Source: JAAXKN01 sp036261625 (GTDB lineage Bacteria > Bacteroidota > Ignavibacteria > Ignavibacteriales > SURF-24). From it: DNA of 64,000 bases. Positions 16,395 to 24,862 of this stretch are shown here, piece after piece. The stretch lies in NCBI GenBank assembly GCA_036261625.1, contig DATAKL010000001.1, positions 62,001 to 126,000 on the forward strand, in the 5' to 3' direction. The number at the start of each line of letters is the position of its first letter. Positions within the stretch are counted from its first letter, which is position 1. The position numbers and the translations under genes were made by a program. The notes under the pieces are model-generated. The model had not been told where the DNA came from. It searched no databases and saw nothing but the letters and a program-made list of their open reading frames with translations.

Positions 16395-17530
16395 TTTGCT
16401 TCAGACCCTCCGGCATTTTGACTTCTTTGTAGTGCTCTTATATAATGTATAATTGCCCATCTTTCCTCGCGTGTTATCTGCTTGGCATACGAGGGCATGA
16501 TGTTCTGTCCTTCAGTAATTATGTAGTAAATGTCGCCGTCTTTATAGTTTCTTACCTTTTCAGACTGCAGGCTTGGAGGAGCCGGGAACTGCCCCCTCAG
16601 GCGGCTGTCCCCTTTTCCGAAGTATCCGTGGCACGGGCTGCAGAATGTGTTAAATTTATCCTGCCCTTTTGCCAGAACCTCCTTTGAAGCTACAAGAGGG
16701 TTCGCCATGTACTTTGCAGCAGCAGCCTGGTTCCCTTTGTAAAGGAAAGGCATAAAGCCTCTGGCTACTGTTCCCTCCACGGGCATTCTCATTCCGAATC
16801 CGTCTGAATAATATGTGCTCTTCGACTGAGCAGTAACCTTCCACTGTTCGGCCATCCAGTTAAAAGGCTGCCAGTAGAGGATATAATTCAGGCTGAAGTA
16901 TGTTGCAGCTGCAGTTATGATAAAGACTGCCGCAAGAAAGCCCAGAAATCTCTTGTCAATTGCGCGGTGAAGAGTACCGATTTCATCCGGATCAAAATAA
17001 ACAGAAGCAACACTTCCGGCCTTCATGTCCTTAAAAAGAGCAGTAATTTTCTCCTCGTCAAACATCGGGTCACGGGCCATAATTACAATGCCGAACTTGT
17101 CGGATGAGACGGAGCGCATATAATCCGTGTCGTGCAGTGGATAGCTGTTGTTGGGAAGCTTAAAATAGATAAAAAGCATTGCCACAACAGTTCCTATTGA
17201 AGCCAAAAGTACGGTGACCTCGAAGGTAATCGGAATGAATGCCGGAAGAGAAAAGTAAGGCTTTCCGCCGATTACAAGGGGATAATTCACTGCAGAGACC
17301 CACCACATGAAGAAAATGGCCGCAAAGGCTCCCGTAAGTCCCAGCACAAGTGCAACATAGCTTAAGGTCGAGGGTTTCAGCTTCATTACACTGTCCATGC
17401 CGTGGACAGGGTAAGGAGTATTGACGTCGTAGTTTGTATAGCCAGCCTCCCGGACTGCCCTGGCGGCATGGATTATTTCACCCGGGGTGTCGAAGAGTGC
17501 AGTTACTGCAAACAACAAATTTTTATCCAT
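16391..17530 (-). CDS. actDE: Fused alternative complex III subunits ActD and ActE
   Basis: A 379-residue fusion. Residues about 1-180 match ActD (DUF3341): a soluble N-terminus, two helices (about 57-80 and 98-122) and a second soluble segment around SSDKFGIVIMARDPMFDEE. Residues about 190-379 match ActE: one anchor helix (about 195-215) and a monoheme cytochrome c domain with CSPCHGYFGKGDSR (about residues 301-314) and a likely Met ligand in QNIMPSYAKQI. In Rhodothermus marinus and Flavobacterium johnsoniae these are separate genes. There is no internal stop or frame change, so the fusion is real in this sequence. It overlaps actF by 4 bases and follows actC by 2. Confidence 0.9.
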   Translation of the reverse strand: MDKNLLFAVTALFDTPGEIIHAARAVREAGYTNYDVNTPYPVHGMDSVMKLKPSTLSYVALVLGLTGAFAAIFFMWWVSAVNYPLVIGGKPYFSLPAFIPITFEVTVLLASIGTVVAMLFIYFKLPNNSYPLHDTDYMRSVSSDKFGIVIMARDPMFDEEKITALFKDMKAGSVASVYFDPDEIGTLHRAIDKRFLGFLAAVFIITAAATYFSLNYILYWQPFNWMAEQWKVTAQSKSTYYSDGFGMRMPVEGTVARGFMPFLYKGNQAAAAKYMANPLVASKEVLAKGQDKFNTFCSPCHGYFGKGDSRLRGQFPAPPSLQSEKVRNYKDGDIYYIITEGQNIMPSYAKQITREERWAIIHYIRALQRSQNAGGSEAK

Positions 17531-17532
17531 AA

Positions 17533-18939
17533 CTAAATATCCTCCTGCTGCCGGGGTCTGTAGGCTGTCGAATCCTCCGCAATATGGTGTTCAACCTGAG
17601 CGCCTTCAATGACACCCTTGACCTCAGCTATTGAGACTACGGGCAGCGTCTTTATGAACAAGAGAAGCCAGGTGAAGAAGAACCCGAAGCTTCCGGTTAA
17701 TATGCCCAGGTCGACCCAAGTAGGCGTAAAGTAATGCCAGCTCGATGGAAGAAAGTCCCTCGAAAGCGATGTAACAACAATTACAAACCTTTCAAACCAC
17801 ATTCCCACATTTACAAACATTCCTATTATCAACATTATTGGAACTGTCCTTCTTATTTTTCTGAACCAGAAAAGCTGCGGGGAAATTACGTTGCACGTAA
17901 CCATAATCCAGTACGCCCAGGCATAAGGGCCGAATGCGCGGTTAATGAATACAAACTGCTCGATCGGGTTTCCCGAGTACCAGGCAATGAAGAATTCCAT
18001 TGCGTAGGAATATCCAACCATAGAGCCCGTAAGGAGCATGATCTTATTCATTTTCTCCAGCGTATCGATAGTAATTATATTCTCATAATGGAATATTTTT
18101 CTTACGAATATGAGAACGTTCTGCACCATGGCAAAGCCTGAGAAAACTGCGCCGGCTACAAAGTACGGGGGGAAAATTGTCGAGTGCCAGCCGGGCAGAA
18201 CCGATACGGCAAAGTCGAAACTGACGATCGTATGAACCGACAGGACCAAAGGCGTTGCGAAGCCTGCCAGAACGAGGTAAACCATTTCATAATGATGCCA
18301 ATGCCTGTTCGAATGCCTCCAGCCCAGGGAGAAAACCGAGTAGATAAGTTTTTTAATTTTCCCTGTTGTCCGGTCCCTCAGGTTTGCCAGGTCAGGAATA
18401 AGTCCCACATACCAGAATATCAGTGAAACCGTCAGGTATGTTGAAACGGCAAACACGTCCCAGACCAGGGGTGAAATAAAATTAACCCACACGCCGTGTT
18501 CATTAGGGTAAGGGAAAAGATATGCAGCCAGCCACGGGCGCCCCACGTGTATAAGAGGAAAAAGCCCTGCGGTCATAACGGCAAAGATTGTCATGCCTTC
18601 GGAGAATCTTGCAATTCCGTTTCTCCACTTCTGCCTTAAGAGGAATAGAATTGCCGAAATAAGTGTTCCTGCATGACCGATACCGACCCAGAAGACAAAG
18701 TTTACGATACCGAAACCCCAGCCCACGGGAATATTATTGCCCCACTCGCCTATTCCGTAGTAAAAGGTGAACCCCAGGCAGACTACTCCAAACAGCAGCA
18801 TGCTGACGGTTATGGTAAGTATAATATAGTATAACCTGTCGGGCCTGGTCTCCGTGGGACGCGCTATCAGATCGTTGACTTCTGCTAATGTAGGCCTGCC
18901 CTCTATGACTGAAAATTCCTTTGAATAATCGACACTCAC
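17533..18939 (-). CDS. actC: Alternative complex III subunit ActC (NrfD-like quinol site)
   Basis: A 468-residue NrfD-family membrane protein with about ten helices. It forms the proposed menaquinol-binding site of alternative complex III next to the Fe-S domain of ActB. Typical stretches are FGIVNFVFWVGIGHAGTLIS and VHTIVSFDFAVSVLPGWHST. The start codon is GTG at 18939, 3 bases after actB. The acidic C-terminus ends near the first codons of actD/E. Confidence 0.94.
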   Translation of the reverse strand: MSVDYSKEFSVIEGRPTLAEVNDLIARPTETRPDRLYYIILTITVSMLLFGVVCLGFTFYYGIGEWGNNIPVGWGFGIVNFVFWVGIGHAGTLISAILFLLRQKWRNGIARFSEGMTIFAVMTAGLFPLIHVGRPWLAAYLFPYPNEHGVWVNFISPLVWDVFAVSTYLTVSLIFWYVGLIPDLANLRDRTTGKIKKLIYSVFSLGWRHSNRHWHHYEMVYLVLAGFATPLVLSVHTIVSFDFAVSVLPGWHSTIFPPYFVAGAVFSGFAMVQNVLIFVRKIFHYENIITIDTLEKMNKIMLLTGSMVGYSYAMEFFIAWYSGNPIEQFVFINRAFGPYAWAYWIMVTCNVISPQLFWFRKIRRTVPIMLIIGMFVNVGMWFERFVIVVTSLSRDFLPSSWHYFTPTWVDLGILTGSFGFFFTWLLLFIKTLPVVSIAEVKGVIEGAQVEHHIAEDSTAYRPRQQEDI

Positions 18940-18942
18940 TTG

Positions 18943-21900
18943 TTAAACCTCCGGATAAATATTTCTTAATTTTGCCAGATAAGTGATATTAGGCCGTGTA
19001 TTCAGGTCCACCAGAACATGATATCCCAGGTTGTGAGCCCGGAACTTTGATATGATGGAGTCCGGGTCGTTGGCATCGCCAAAGACTATAGCACTCGAAG
19101 GGCATGCCTGCTGGCAGGCTGTTACCACGTCGCTTCCTGAGAGATTCCTGTTTTCCTCTATTGCATTTTCCCTTGCCTGCATTATTCTCTGAATACAGAA
19201 TGTGCACTTTTCCATTACACCGCGTGAACGGACGGTAACCTCAGGATTATAGAGCATCTCAACCGGCTCCTGAAGGTAATAGCCGTCGGCAAAATGATCC
19301 CTGAAGTTAAAGAAGTTAAAGCGTCTGACCTTGTAGGGGCAGTTATTCGAGCAGTACCTGGTTCCCACACAGCGGTTATAGACCATCTGATTTAAGCCGT
19401 CGGGACTGTGTGTCGTAGCAGCCACAGGGCATACGTTTTCACAGGGAGCCGTGTCGCAGTGCTGGCAGAGCATCGGCTGCGTAAAGGCTACAGGCTCGTC
19501 CGGAGTACCCGAGTAATAACGGTCAACCCTGAACCAGTGCATAATACGTCCGTTATTAACCTGCTCTTTTCCAACAACAGGCACATTATTCTCAACATCG
19601 CAAGAGGTAATACAGGCGTTGCAGCCCACACATTTATTGAGGTCTATTCCCATGGCCCACTTTACACCCACGTACTCGGGATTCTTGTTCATTGAGATCT
19701 TTTCGCGCTCTTCTTTTTCCAGAAAGGCCGGATTCTTCTGATATTCCTCAACAGTTCCTTCCTTTATAATGCCTCGCTTCAGGTGGGCATCCTTTGCACG
19801 TGAGTCCTCAATTGTATGCTGCTCCTGTGTGGTGACAAGTTTATAGGTGCCTGAGGTCTTCCTTACACTTACCTCATTGTAAATAAAGGGAGTTATCCGG
19901 GCATCTTTACTCATAAGCATGTTAGCGTTTATGCCCACACCGCTTCCTACTTCACCGGCTTTCCAGCGGCCGTAGCCCAGTTCTATTACAATGGCCCCGT
20001 CTGCCGTGCCGGGCTGAATGAAAACCGGAAACTCCTGCTTCCTGCTGCCCAGGCTTACTTCAATTTTATCGTAGTAATCGACTCCAAGCTCTTTTGCCGT
20101 TGCCGGGGAAATAGCAGCATAGTTATCCCAGACAACCTTTGACACAGGATGGGGCAATTCCTGCAGAAATCCGTTATTTGCATAGCGCCCGTCGCCGATA
20201 GAGTAATTTTCCTTTAAGTACAGCGTAAAACTGCCCCCCGAAGGCACCGGTTTTATTTCAGAAAGACTAGCTGCCTGGAAGGCGCCGGCAGTATGAGCAT
20301 TCTGCTCTGGGGAAGCGTTCTTTGGCGAAACAAAGACGCCGTTTTCAAGAGCAGTAAACCAGAATGTCCTGAAATCCAGGGGAGAATTTGCATTTGCATA
20401 AACCCCTTTTTCCCAGTTATTCATGATGAAATCGTGATAGACTGTATCCTTGTAGCTTTTCCTGTCCCCTGAGGCCCAGGTAAGAAGAACCGCCTCTTTC
20501 TGCCTGGTTGAATACAGCGGATAAATTACAGGCTGCTGAAGGCTGTAGACTCCAGTTCTTACATTGTGGTCGCCCCAGGATTCAAGATCATGATTTATCG
20601 GAAGAGCATACTTGCAAAGGGCTGAGGTTTCATTTTCCTCCAGCAGCATGGCTATGGAAAAAGGCACTTTCTTCAGTGCGCTCTCATAACCGTAATCGGG
20701 CGGAAGATCAAAAACAGGATTTGTATTGTAATGTATTACAATCGGAACGCTGCCGTTATTCATCTGGCCGATAAGATTTTCCCAGTCAGCTTTCTGTGCT
20801 GCGGGCATCTGAACAACTTCTGCCTCGCCGGTGCGGTAGAGCTTCGTATTGCCGAGCATTTCGTTTAATGCATTTACAGCCACATGAACGTCTTCGGGCA
20901 GCTTGCCTCCGGCAAAGACAACAGCCTTCCCACTTAAGTCAATAAGATCCGTTACCATATGCTCAACTGTTTTGGCCGGAAGATTTTCCTTCCTTACAAA
21001 ATCGTTTAGTGAAATGGTGACGGGAGTCTTTACGGGGCTTCCTATTCTTCCCGCAATTTCATTCATAAGGGCCAGTACAAAGTCAAGCTGGCGGTCGGCC
21101 TTAAGCCTCAGGCGGTAATCAGCAGCAATTCCTGTCGGGGTCAAAGTGCTTTCCACCATGTAAAGCCTGTTGAACTCTGTGTTCATGAAGCCGTCGCGCC
21201 CTTTTGTAAAAAGCCGAATATTCTCAATTGTGTGCCCCTCGCCGGCAAGGAAATCCCCTTCAAGTGAAACTATTACTCTTGCCTCATCCCACTGAATAAG
21301 CGGGAAAGACCCGGAACTGTAGGAGCGTCTCCAGGCAGCGTTACGCACCCCGTTGTTAAATACTTCATACGAATAGACTTTAGCAGTGGGATATTTTGCA
21401 ATAAAATTATCCAGGACCATTTTCTCCGAAGGTGAGGTTACGATGCGGGAAATTATTGCAATCTGCCTTCCTGCTGAGGACGCCTTGTGAAGTTCTGCAA
21501 TCATACCGTCGTCCACAATGGGCCACTCAATTTCAGACGGGGCTCCATCGGAGAGCCGGACCGGAGTTTTAAGACGGTTCGGATCGTAAAGATTTATTAC
21601 GCTCGCCTGCCCTATTGCACATATCTTACCTTTATTGACCGGATGGTCGGGATTCCCGTCAACTTTGATCGGTCTGCCCTCGCGTGTCTTTACAAGTGTT
21701 CCGCATGCATTCCGGCATCCCGTACAGGTTGAAGCATACAGGTTAGCAACGCCCGGGGTAATTTCCTCGGGTTTTTTATTGTAGGGAATTATTTCCCCTT
21801 TGTCGTGATAATTGGTGCAGGAAGAGGCTGCAAAGGCAACAGAAGCACTAAGCAAAGCTAAAAATTTTCTCCTTGAAACCTGGCTTAATTTCGAAATATC

Positions 21901-22035
21901 AAAATCATCGGTTACTCCCTTCATAAACTCATTTGCGTTTTCCTCAAATGCCTCAGGGTCCTGCCCGCTGAGCTCTCTAAGACTTCTCCAGTAGTTTGGA
22001 TCTTTACCGGAAGTTTCATTATGTGAGTTATTCAT
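18943..22035 (-). CDS. actB: Alternative complex III iron-sulfur subunit ActB
   Basis: A 1030-residue fusion typical of ActB. A Tat signal with a lipobox-like end is seen in SRRKFLALLSASVAFAASSC (about residues 54-73). A molybdopterin-oxidoreductase-like domain (B1) runs to about residue 730. A ferredoxin domain (B2) with four clusters ends the protein: CVGCNACITSC (about 800), CQHCDTAPCENVCP (about 858), CVGTRYCSNNCPYKVRRF (about 888) and CTFC (about 945) with CQQACP (about 975). B1 also keeps C-x2-C-x3-C-x27-C near its start (CTGCRNACG to KGKIC), the pattern that binds a [4Fe-4S] cluster in true molybdoenzymes. B2 passes quinol electrons to the ActA hemes. Confidence 0.95.
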   Translation of the reverse strand: MNNSHNETSGKDPNYWRSLRELSGQDPEAFEENANEFMKGVTDDFDISKLSQVSRRKFLALLSASVAFAASSCTNYHDKGEIIPYNKKPEEITPGVANLYASTCTGCRNACGTLVKTREGRPIKVDGNPDHPVNKGKICAIGQASVINLYDPNRLKTPVRLSDGAPSEIEWPIVDDGMIAELHKASSAGRQIAIISRIVTSPSEKMVLDNFIAKYPTAKVYSYEVFNNGVRNAAWRRSYSSGSFPLIQWDEARVIVSLEGDFLAGEGHTIENIRLFTKGRDGFMNTEFNRLYMVESTLTPTGIAADYRLRLKADRQLDFVLALMNEIAGRIGSPVKTPVTISLNDFVRKENLPAKTVEHMVTDLIDLSGKAVVFAGGKLPEDVHVAVNALNEMLGNTKLYRTGEAEVVQMPAAQKADWENLIGQMNNGSVPIVIHYNTNPVFDLPPDYGYESALKKVPFSIAMLLEENETSALCKYALPINHDLESWGDHNVRTGVYSLQQPVIYPLYSTRQKEAVLLTWASGDRKSYKDTVYHDFIMNNWEKGVYANANSPLDFRTFWFTALENGVFVSPKNASPEQNAHTAGAFQAASLSEIKPVPSGGSFTLYLKENYSIGDGRYANNGFLQELPHPVSKVVWDNYAAISPATAKELGVDYYDKIEVSLGSRKQEFPVFIQPGTADGAIVIELGYGRWKAGEVGSGVGINANMLMSKDARITPFIYNEVSVRKTSGTYKLVTTQEQHTIEDSRAKDAHLKRGIIKEGTVEEYQKNPAFLEKEEREKISMNKNPEYVGVKWAMGIDLNKCVGCNACITSCDVENNVPVVGKEQVNNGRIMHWFRVDRYYSGTPDEPVAFTQPMLCQHCDTAPCENVCPVAATTHSPDGLNQMVYNRCVGTRYCSNNCPYKVRRFNFFNFRDHFADGYYLQEPVEMLYNPEVTVRSRGVMEKCTFCIQRIMQARENAIEENRNLSGSDVVTACQQACPSSAIVFGDANDPDSIISKFRAHNLGYHVLVDLNTRPNITYLAKLRNIYPEV

Positions 22036-22232
22036 CCTCTTAAACCTTTCTTACTTCTTTTTACTGCCATTGGATGTTCGGTAATTTTGATCTTTTTGCC
22101 TGCAGGAAGTGTTTTTTTATCCCACAGAGGGAACTTTACCGGGAAAGCTGCCGCAAGAATAAGTCCTGCAATTGTCTTTCCCATATTCCCAAAAAATTTT
22201 CTTCTCGGGAGTGATTTTATATTTTGATACAT
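22032..22232 (-). CDS. Small Tat-signal-like protein between actA and actB
   Basis: A 66-residue ORF with ATG at 22232; its end overlaps the actB start by 4 bases. Residues 9-30 look like a twin-arginine signal (LPRRKFFGNMGKTIAGLILA), followed by a short basic tail of ~35 residues with TEHPMAVKRSKKG. It is too short for a cofactor domain. Position and coupling suggest an accessory subunit or membrane anchor of alternative complex III. An extra subunit, ActH, is reported for the Rhodothermus marinus complex, but I cannot show homology. It may also be a remnant of a longer Tat-exported protein. Confidence 0.65.
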   Translation of the reverse strand: MYQNIKSLPRRKFFGNMGKTIAGLILAAAFPVKFPLWDKKTLPAGKKIKITEHPMAVKRSKKGLRG

Positions 22233-22253
22233 AATCTTTACTTCCTTTCCTTG

Positions 22254-22841
22254 TCAGCGGTGACAGGCAAAACAGTTTTCAGGTCCGTACTTTACGTTCT
22301 TAACATAAGGGAGCATAGTCGGAGCATTTCTGTGACAGTTTAGGCAGGCAGACATTACAAATGAATTCATCTGCGCCACGACTTCCATATTCTGCACCTC
22401 TCCGTGACATGTCTGGCACCTGATGCCGCGGTTTACGTGCACACTGTGATTGAAATAGACAAAGTCCGGTACCCTGTGAATTCTCTTCCAGGGAATCGCC
22501 TTGTTGTCTTCGAAATATTTGGTAAGTTTTATGATCTCAGGTCTGTCCTTGCGCGCAACACTGTGGCAGTTCATGCACGTGGCGACCGTCGGGACCATTG
22601 CATGCCGGCTCTTGTCGGCCCCTGTGTGGCAGTACCGGCAGTCTATACCCATGGTGCCGGCGTGCAGTTTATGTGAAAATTTAATCGGCTGCTCCGGCCC
22701 GTAGCCCACACCGTCGCGTTCAGGCCGGGAGATAAAATATGTAAGCACAACTGAGCACAAAATGACAAATATGGTTACAGGCAGCCTGACCTTTAGTGTA
22801 TAATCGAGCACAGTTTTTTTCACCGGTAAAATTTTTTTCAT
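22254..22841 (-). CDS. actA: Alternative complex III pentaheme cytochrome ActA
   Basis: A ~195-residue membrane-anchored multiheme cytochrome c, first gene of the act run. One N-terminal helix (about residues 15-38 of the ATG form) precedes five heme sites: CRYCH, CMNCH, CQTCH, CLNCH and CFACH. Five hemes is the hallmark of ActA, which relays electrons from ActB to the monoheme subunits. I choose ATG at 22841 because AAGGA lies 5 bases upstream; an in-frame TTG at 22856 would add five residues and would sit ahead of that site. It is separated from the next ORF by 21 bases. Confidence 0.94.
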   Translation of the reverse strand: MKKILPVKKTVLDYTLKVRLPVTIFVILCSVVLTYFISRPERDGVGYGPEQPIKFSHKLHAGTMGIDCRYCHTGADKSRHAMVPTVATCMNCHSVARKDRPEIIKLTKYFEDNKAIPWKRIHRVPDFVYFNHSVHVNRGIRCQTCHGEVQNMEVVAQMNSFVMSACLNCHRNAPTMLPYVKNVKYGPENCFACHR

Positions 22842-22856
22842 TTTGATCCTTAACAA

Positions 22857-23319
22857 ATAGATTTGAGATTATATCAATATCTACCGATATAAGAACTTTC
22901 CTATGATTGGTAAGCCTGACGCTCTTTCTTATTATATTTTAGATATGACATCCCGCCTATGGTCAGGTATAATGTTTCATGCCCTGATAATTTAATGCCC
23001 TCAATTATCCGCATAGACCGGGATTTATTTTAAGATAAGTAATTCAAATTAAAAAACAAAGCAGTCAAGCCAGTTCGGAATAAAAAGTCCGGACTTAAAA
23101 TATATGGAAGGATGGGCATTCATTTCCTCGCATGCTATGGGCCGCAAGAGCTTGGCGCATACGGATGAAGATGCATACGGATGAAGATGCATATGGATGA
23201 AGATGCATATGGATGAAGACGCATATGGTATTAGAGAATGAGATCCGGAATGGGAAACCAGTAATGGAGAAAAAACAGAATGATCAGTATTGCATCAGAG
23301 ATATTTGGTCAGGAAAGTT
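22857..23319. other. Intergenic region upstream of actA, no gene seen
   Basis: About 460 bases between actA and a divergently unrelated MORN-type gene, both on the minus strand. It must contain the promoter for the long respiratory operon, but I found no convincing TAnnTTTG box. The only clear structure is the 16-bp tandem repeat at 23157-23228. Confidence 0.6.
23157..23228. repeat. 16-bp tandem repeat, 4.5 copies
   Basis: Units at 23157, 23173, 23189 and 23205 follow GCATACGGATGAAGAT with single C/T changes (GCATAC or GCATAT; the last base of unit four is C). An 8-base half unit follows. The period of 16 is not a multiple of three and no ORF spans it, so it is non-coding. Confidence 0.9.
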
Positions 23320-23700
23320 TTATGCCTGCAGCAGCCTGCCGCTTTTGTCGAAGTCTTTTTTATGTGAGAGTGAGCCGTCTTTATAGTACCTTTCGCTTTT
23401 AATTTCGCCTGTTTCGTAGTACCAGATGGACAGGCCGTGAATGCTGTTGTCCCTGTAGTATTCCCGTGCCTTCAGGCTTCCTGATTCGTAATAGTAATTG
23501 GCAATGCCCTCGAGTTTTCCATTCCTGTAGCTCGTTTCAAGCTTAAGGCCTCCGTTGGGATAGTAAAGCCTTTTTATCTCAACCCGGCCTTCTGCAGGGG
23601 ATACCACTCCATTGCCACCGTGTGAAAACTTGTGGACAAAGGAGTAAATTCTTACCTTCGAAAAGTCTTTTATTCTTTTACCGACACTTAAAAAAATCAT
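23320..23700 (-). CDS. MORN-variant repeat protein (YwqK-like)
   Basis: A 126-residue protein. From about residue 40 it consists of ~22-residue repeats of the form YY.NG.LK.E..Y.NGK.EG, e.g. YYPNGGLKLETSYRNGKLEG and YYESGSLKAREYYRDNSIHG, three to four times. This matches the MORN-variant family often labelled YwqK-like. The N-terminal ~38 residues are basic and show no clear signal. It is a single gene with unknown role; the antitoxin label used for some relatives is not supported by any partner here. Confidence 0.75.
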   Translation of the reverse strand: MIFLSVGKRIKDFSKVRIYSFVHKFSHGGNGVVSPAEGRVEIKRLYYPNGGLKLETSYRNGKLEGIANYYYESGSLKAREYYRDNSIHGLSIWYYETGEIKSERYYKDGSLSHKKDFDKSGRLLQA

Positions 23701-23825
23701 TTCCCGGGCTGACTTTTAGGCTAATTAAAAACTATTACCACGGAAACTATAACAATAAAAATTTAATTTCAACAGGAAACTTTGCTATTTTGGAAAATTT
23801 AATTGATTGAATTCACAAAATAAAA

Positions 23826-23858
23826 AAGGACGGATCTTCACATGAAAGACGCGTCCTT
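23826..23858 (-). terminator. Terminator after the polyprenyl synthase gene
   Basis: AAGGACG (23826-23832) pairs with CGTCCTT (23852-23858), with partial pairing inside. On the minus strand it is followed by a T-rich run. It lies 24 bases beyond the stop of the prenyl synthase gene. Confidence 0.75.
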
Positions 23859-23881
23859 ATAAAAAATAACAAACCGTATTA

Positions 23882-24862
23882 TTAATTCTTCCTGTCTATA
23901 ATGAAGTCCACCAGGGCAAGAAGGGCCAGTTTTCCTTCAGAATCGGGGAACTGGTCTAAGATCTCCTTTGCCTGAGAGGAATACCTGTGGGCTGTTTCAA
24001 CAGCATAGTCTATTCCATTGTATTTTTTTACAAACTCAATGACCCTTTTCACCTCATCGTTTTTGCTTCCCTTTTTAATGAGCTTAAGAATGGAGGCACG
24101 TTCCGACTCCGGGGCCTCTTTGAGTGAATAAATTAAGGGAAGTGTAATTTTCTTTTCCTTGATGTCCCCGCCAAGAGGTTTACCAATGATGCTGGAGGTT
24201 CCGACATAGTCCAGAATATCATCCCTGATCTGGAATGCAATGCCTATGTTTTCGCCGAACTTCCGCATCGAGGCGTGAAGCTTCGTGTCTTCTGTAGCGC
24301 TTACGGTGCCTATTTCGCAGCACGTGGCAAGCAGGGATGCTGTTTTATCTGAAATGATCCTGAAATAGGTTTCCTCATCTATATCTAATTTTCTGGTTTT
24401 ATTTATCTGCAGCAGTTCCCCCTCACTCATGCGTTTTACGGCATCTGTAACAATGCCCAGAAAGTCGAAGTCCTTTCCGTCAACTGCAATCATAAGTCCG
24501 CGCGAAAGCAGATAGTCGCCCATCAAAACTGCCACCTTGTTCTTCCAGATGGCATTAATGGATGGCAGGCCTCTTCTTTTGTCTGCATTGTCCACCACGT
24601 CGTCGTGCACCAGTGTGGCAGTATGCAATAGCTCAACCAGAATTGCGCCGCGGTATGTCCTGTCGTTGACGCCTCCGGCCACCTTGGCCGAGAGGAGAAC
24701 CAAAAGAGGACGTATCTTCTTCCCCTTCTGCTTCATAATGAACCTGGTAACCAGATCCACCAGTCCGACGCTGGACTTTAATGACTTCTTAAAAAGGCCG
24801 TTAAAACACTCCAGTTCTGATTTTATGGGGCTGCTGATATCGGATAATTGTGACTTAATCAA
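23882..24862 (-). CDS. All-trans polyprenyl diphosphate synthase
   Basis: A 326-residue trans-isoprenyl diphosphate synthase that elongates FPP or GPP with IPP, probably to make the menaquinone side chain. The first Asp-rich motif is in LVHDDVVDNADKRRG (about residue 87), the second in FQIRDDILDY (about 214). The TTG start at 24862 is preceded by AAGGAAA at good spacing and overlaps the tatC stop by 4 bases. Chain length (hepta- to nonaprenyl) cannot be read safely. Confidence 0.92.
   Translation of the reverse strand: MIKSQLSDISSPIKSELECFNGLFKKSLKSSVGLVDLVTRFIMKQKGKKIRPLLVLLSAKVAGGVNDRTYRGAILVELLHTATLVHDDVVDNADKRRGLPSINAIWKNKVAVLMGDYLLSRGLMIAVDGKDFDFLGIVTDAVKRMSEGELLQINKTRKLDIDEETYFRIISDKTASLLATCCEIGTVSATEDTKLHASMRKFGENIGIAFQIRDDILDYVGTSSIIGKPLGGDIKEKKITLPLIYSLKEAPESERASILKLIKKGSKNDEVKRVIEFVKKYNGIDYAVETAHRYSSQAKEILDQFPDSEGKLALLALVDFIIDRKN

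Noticed and set aside
23157..23228. Short regular repeats that could be a CRISPR array
   Set aside because: The 16-bp units are head to tail with no spacers, and no cas genes are nearby.
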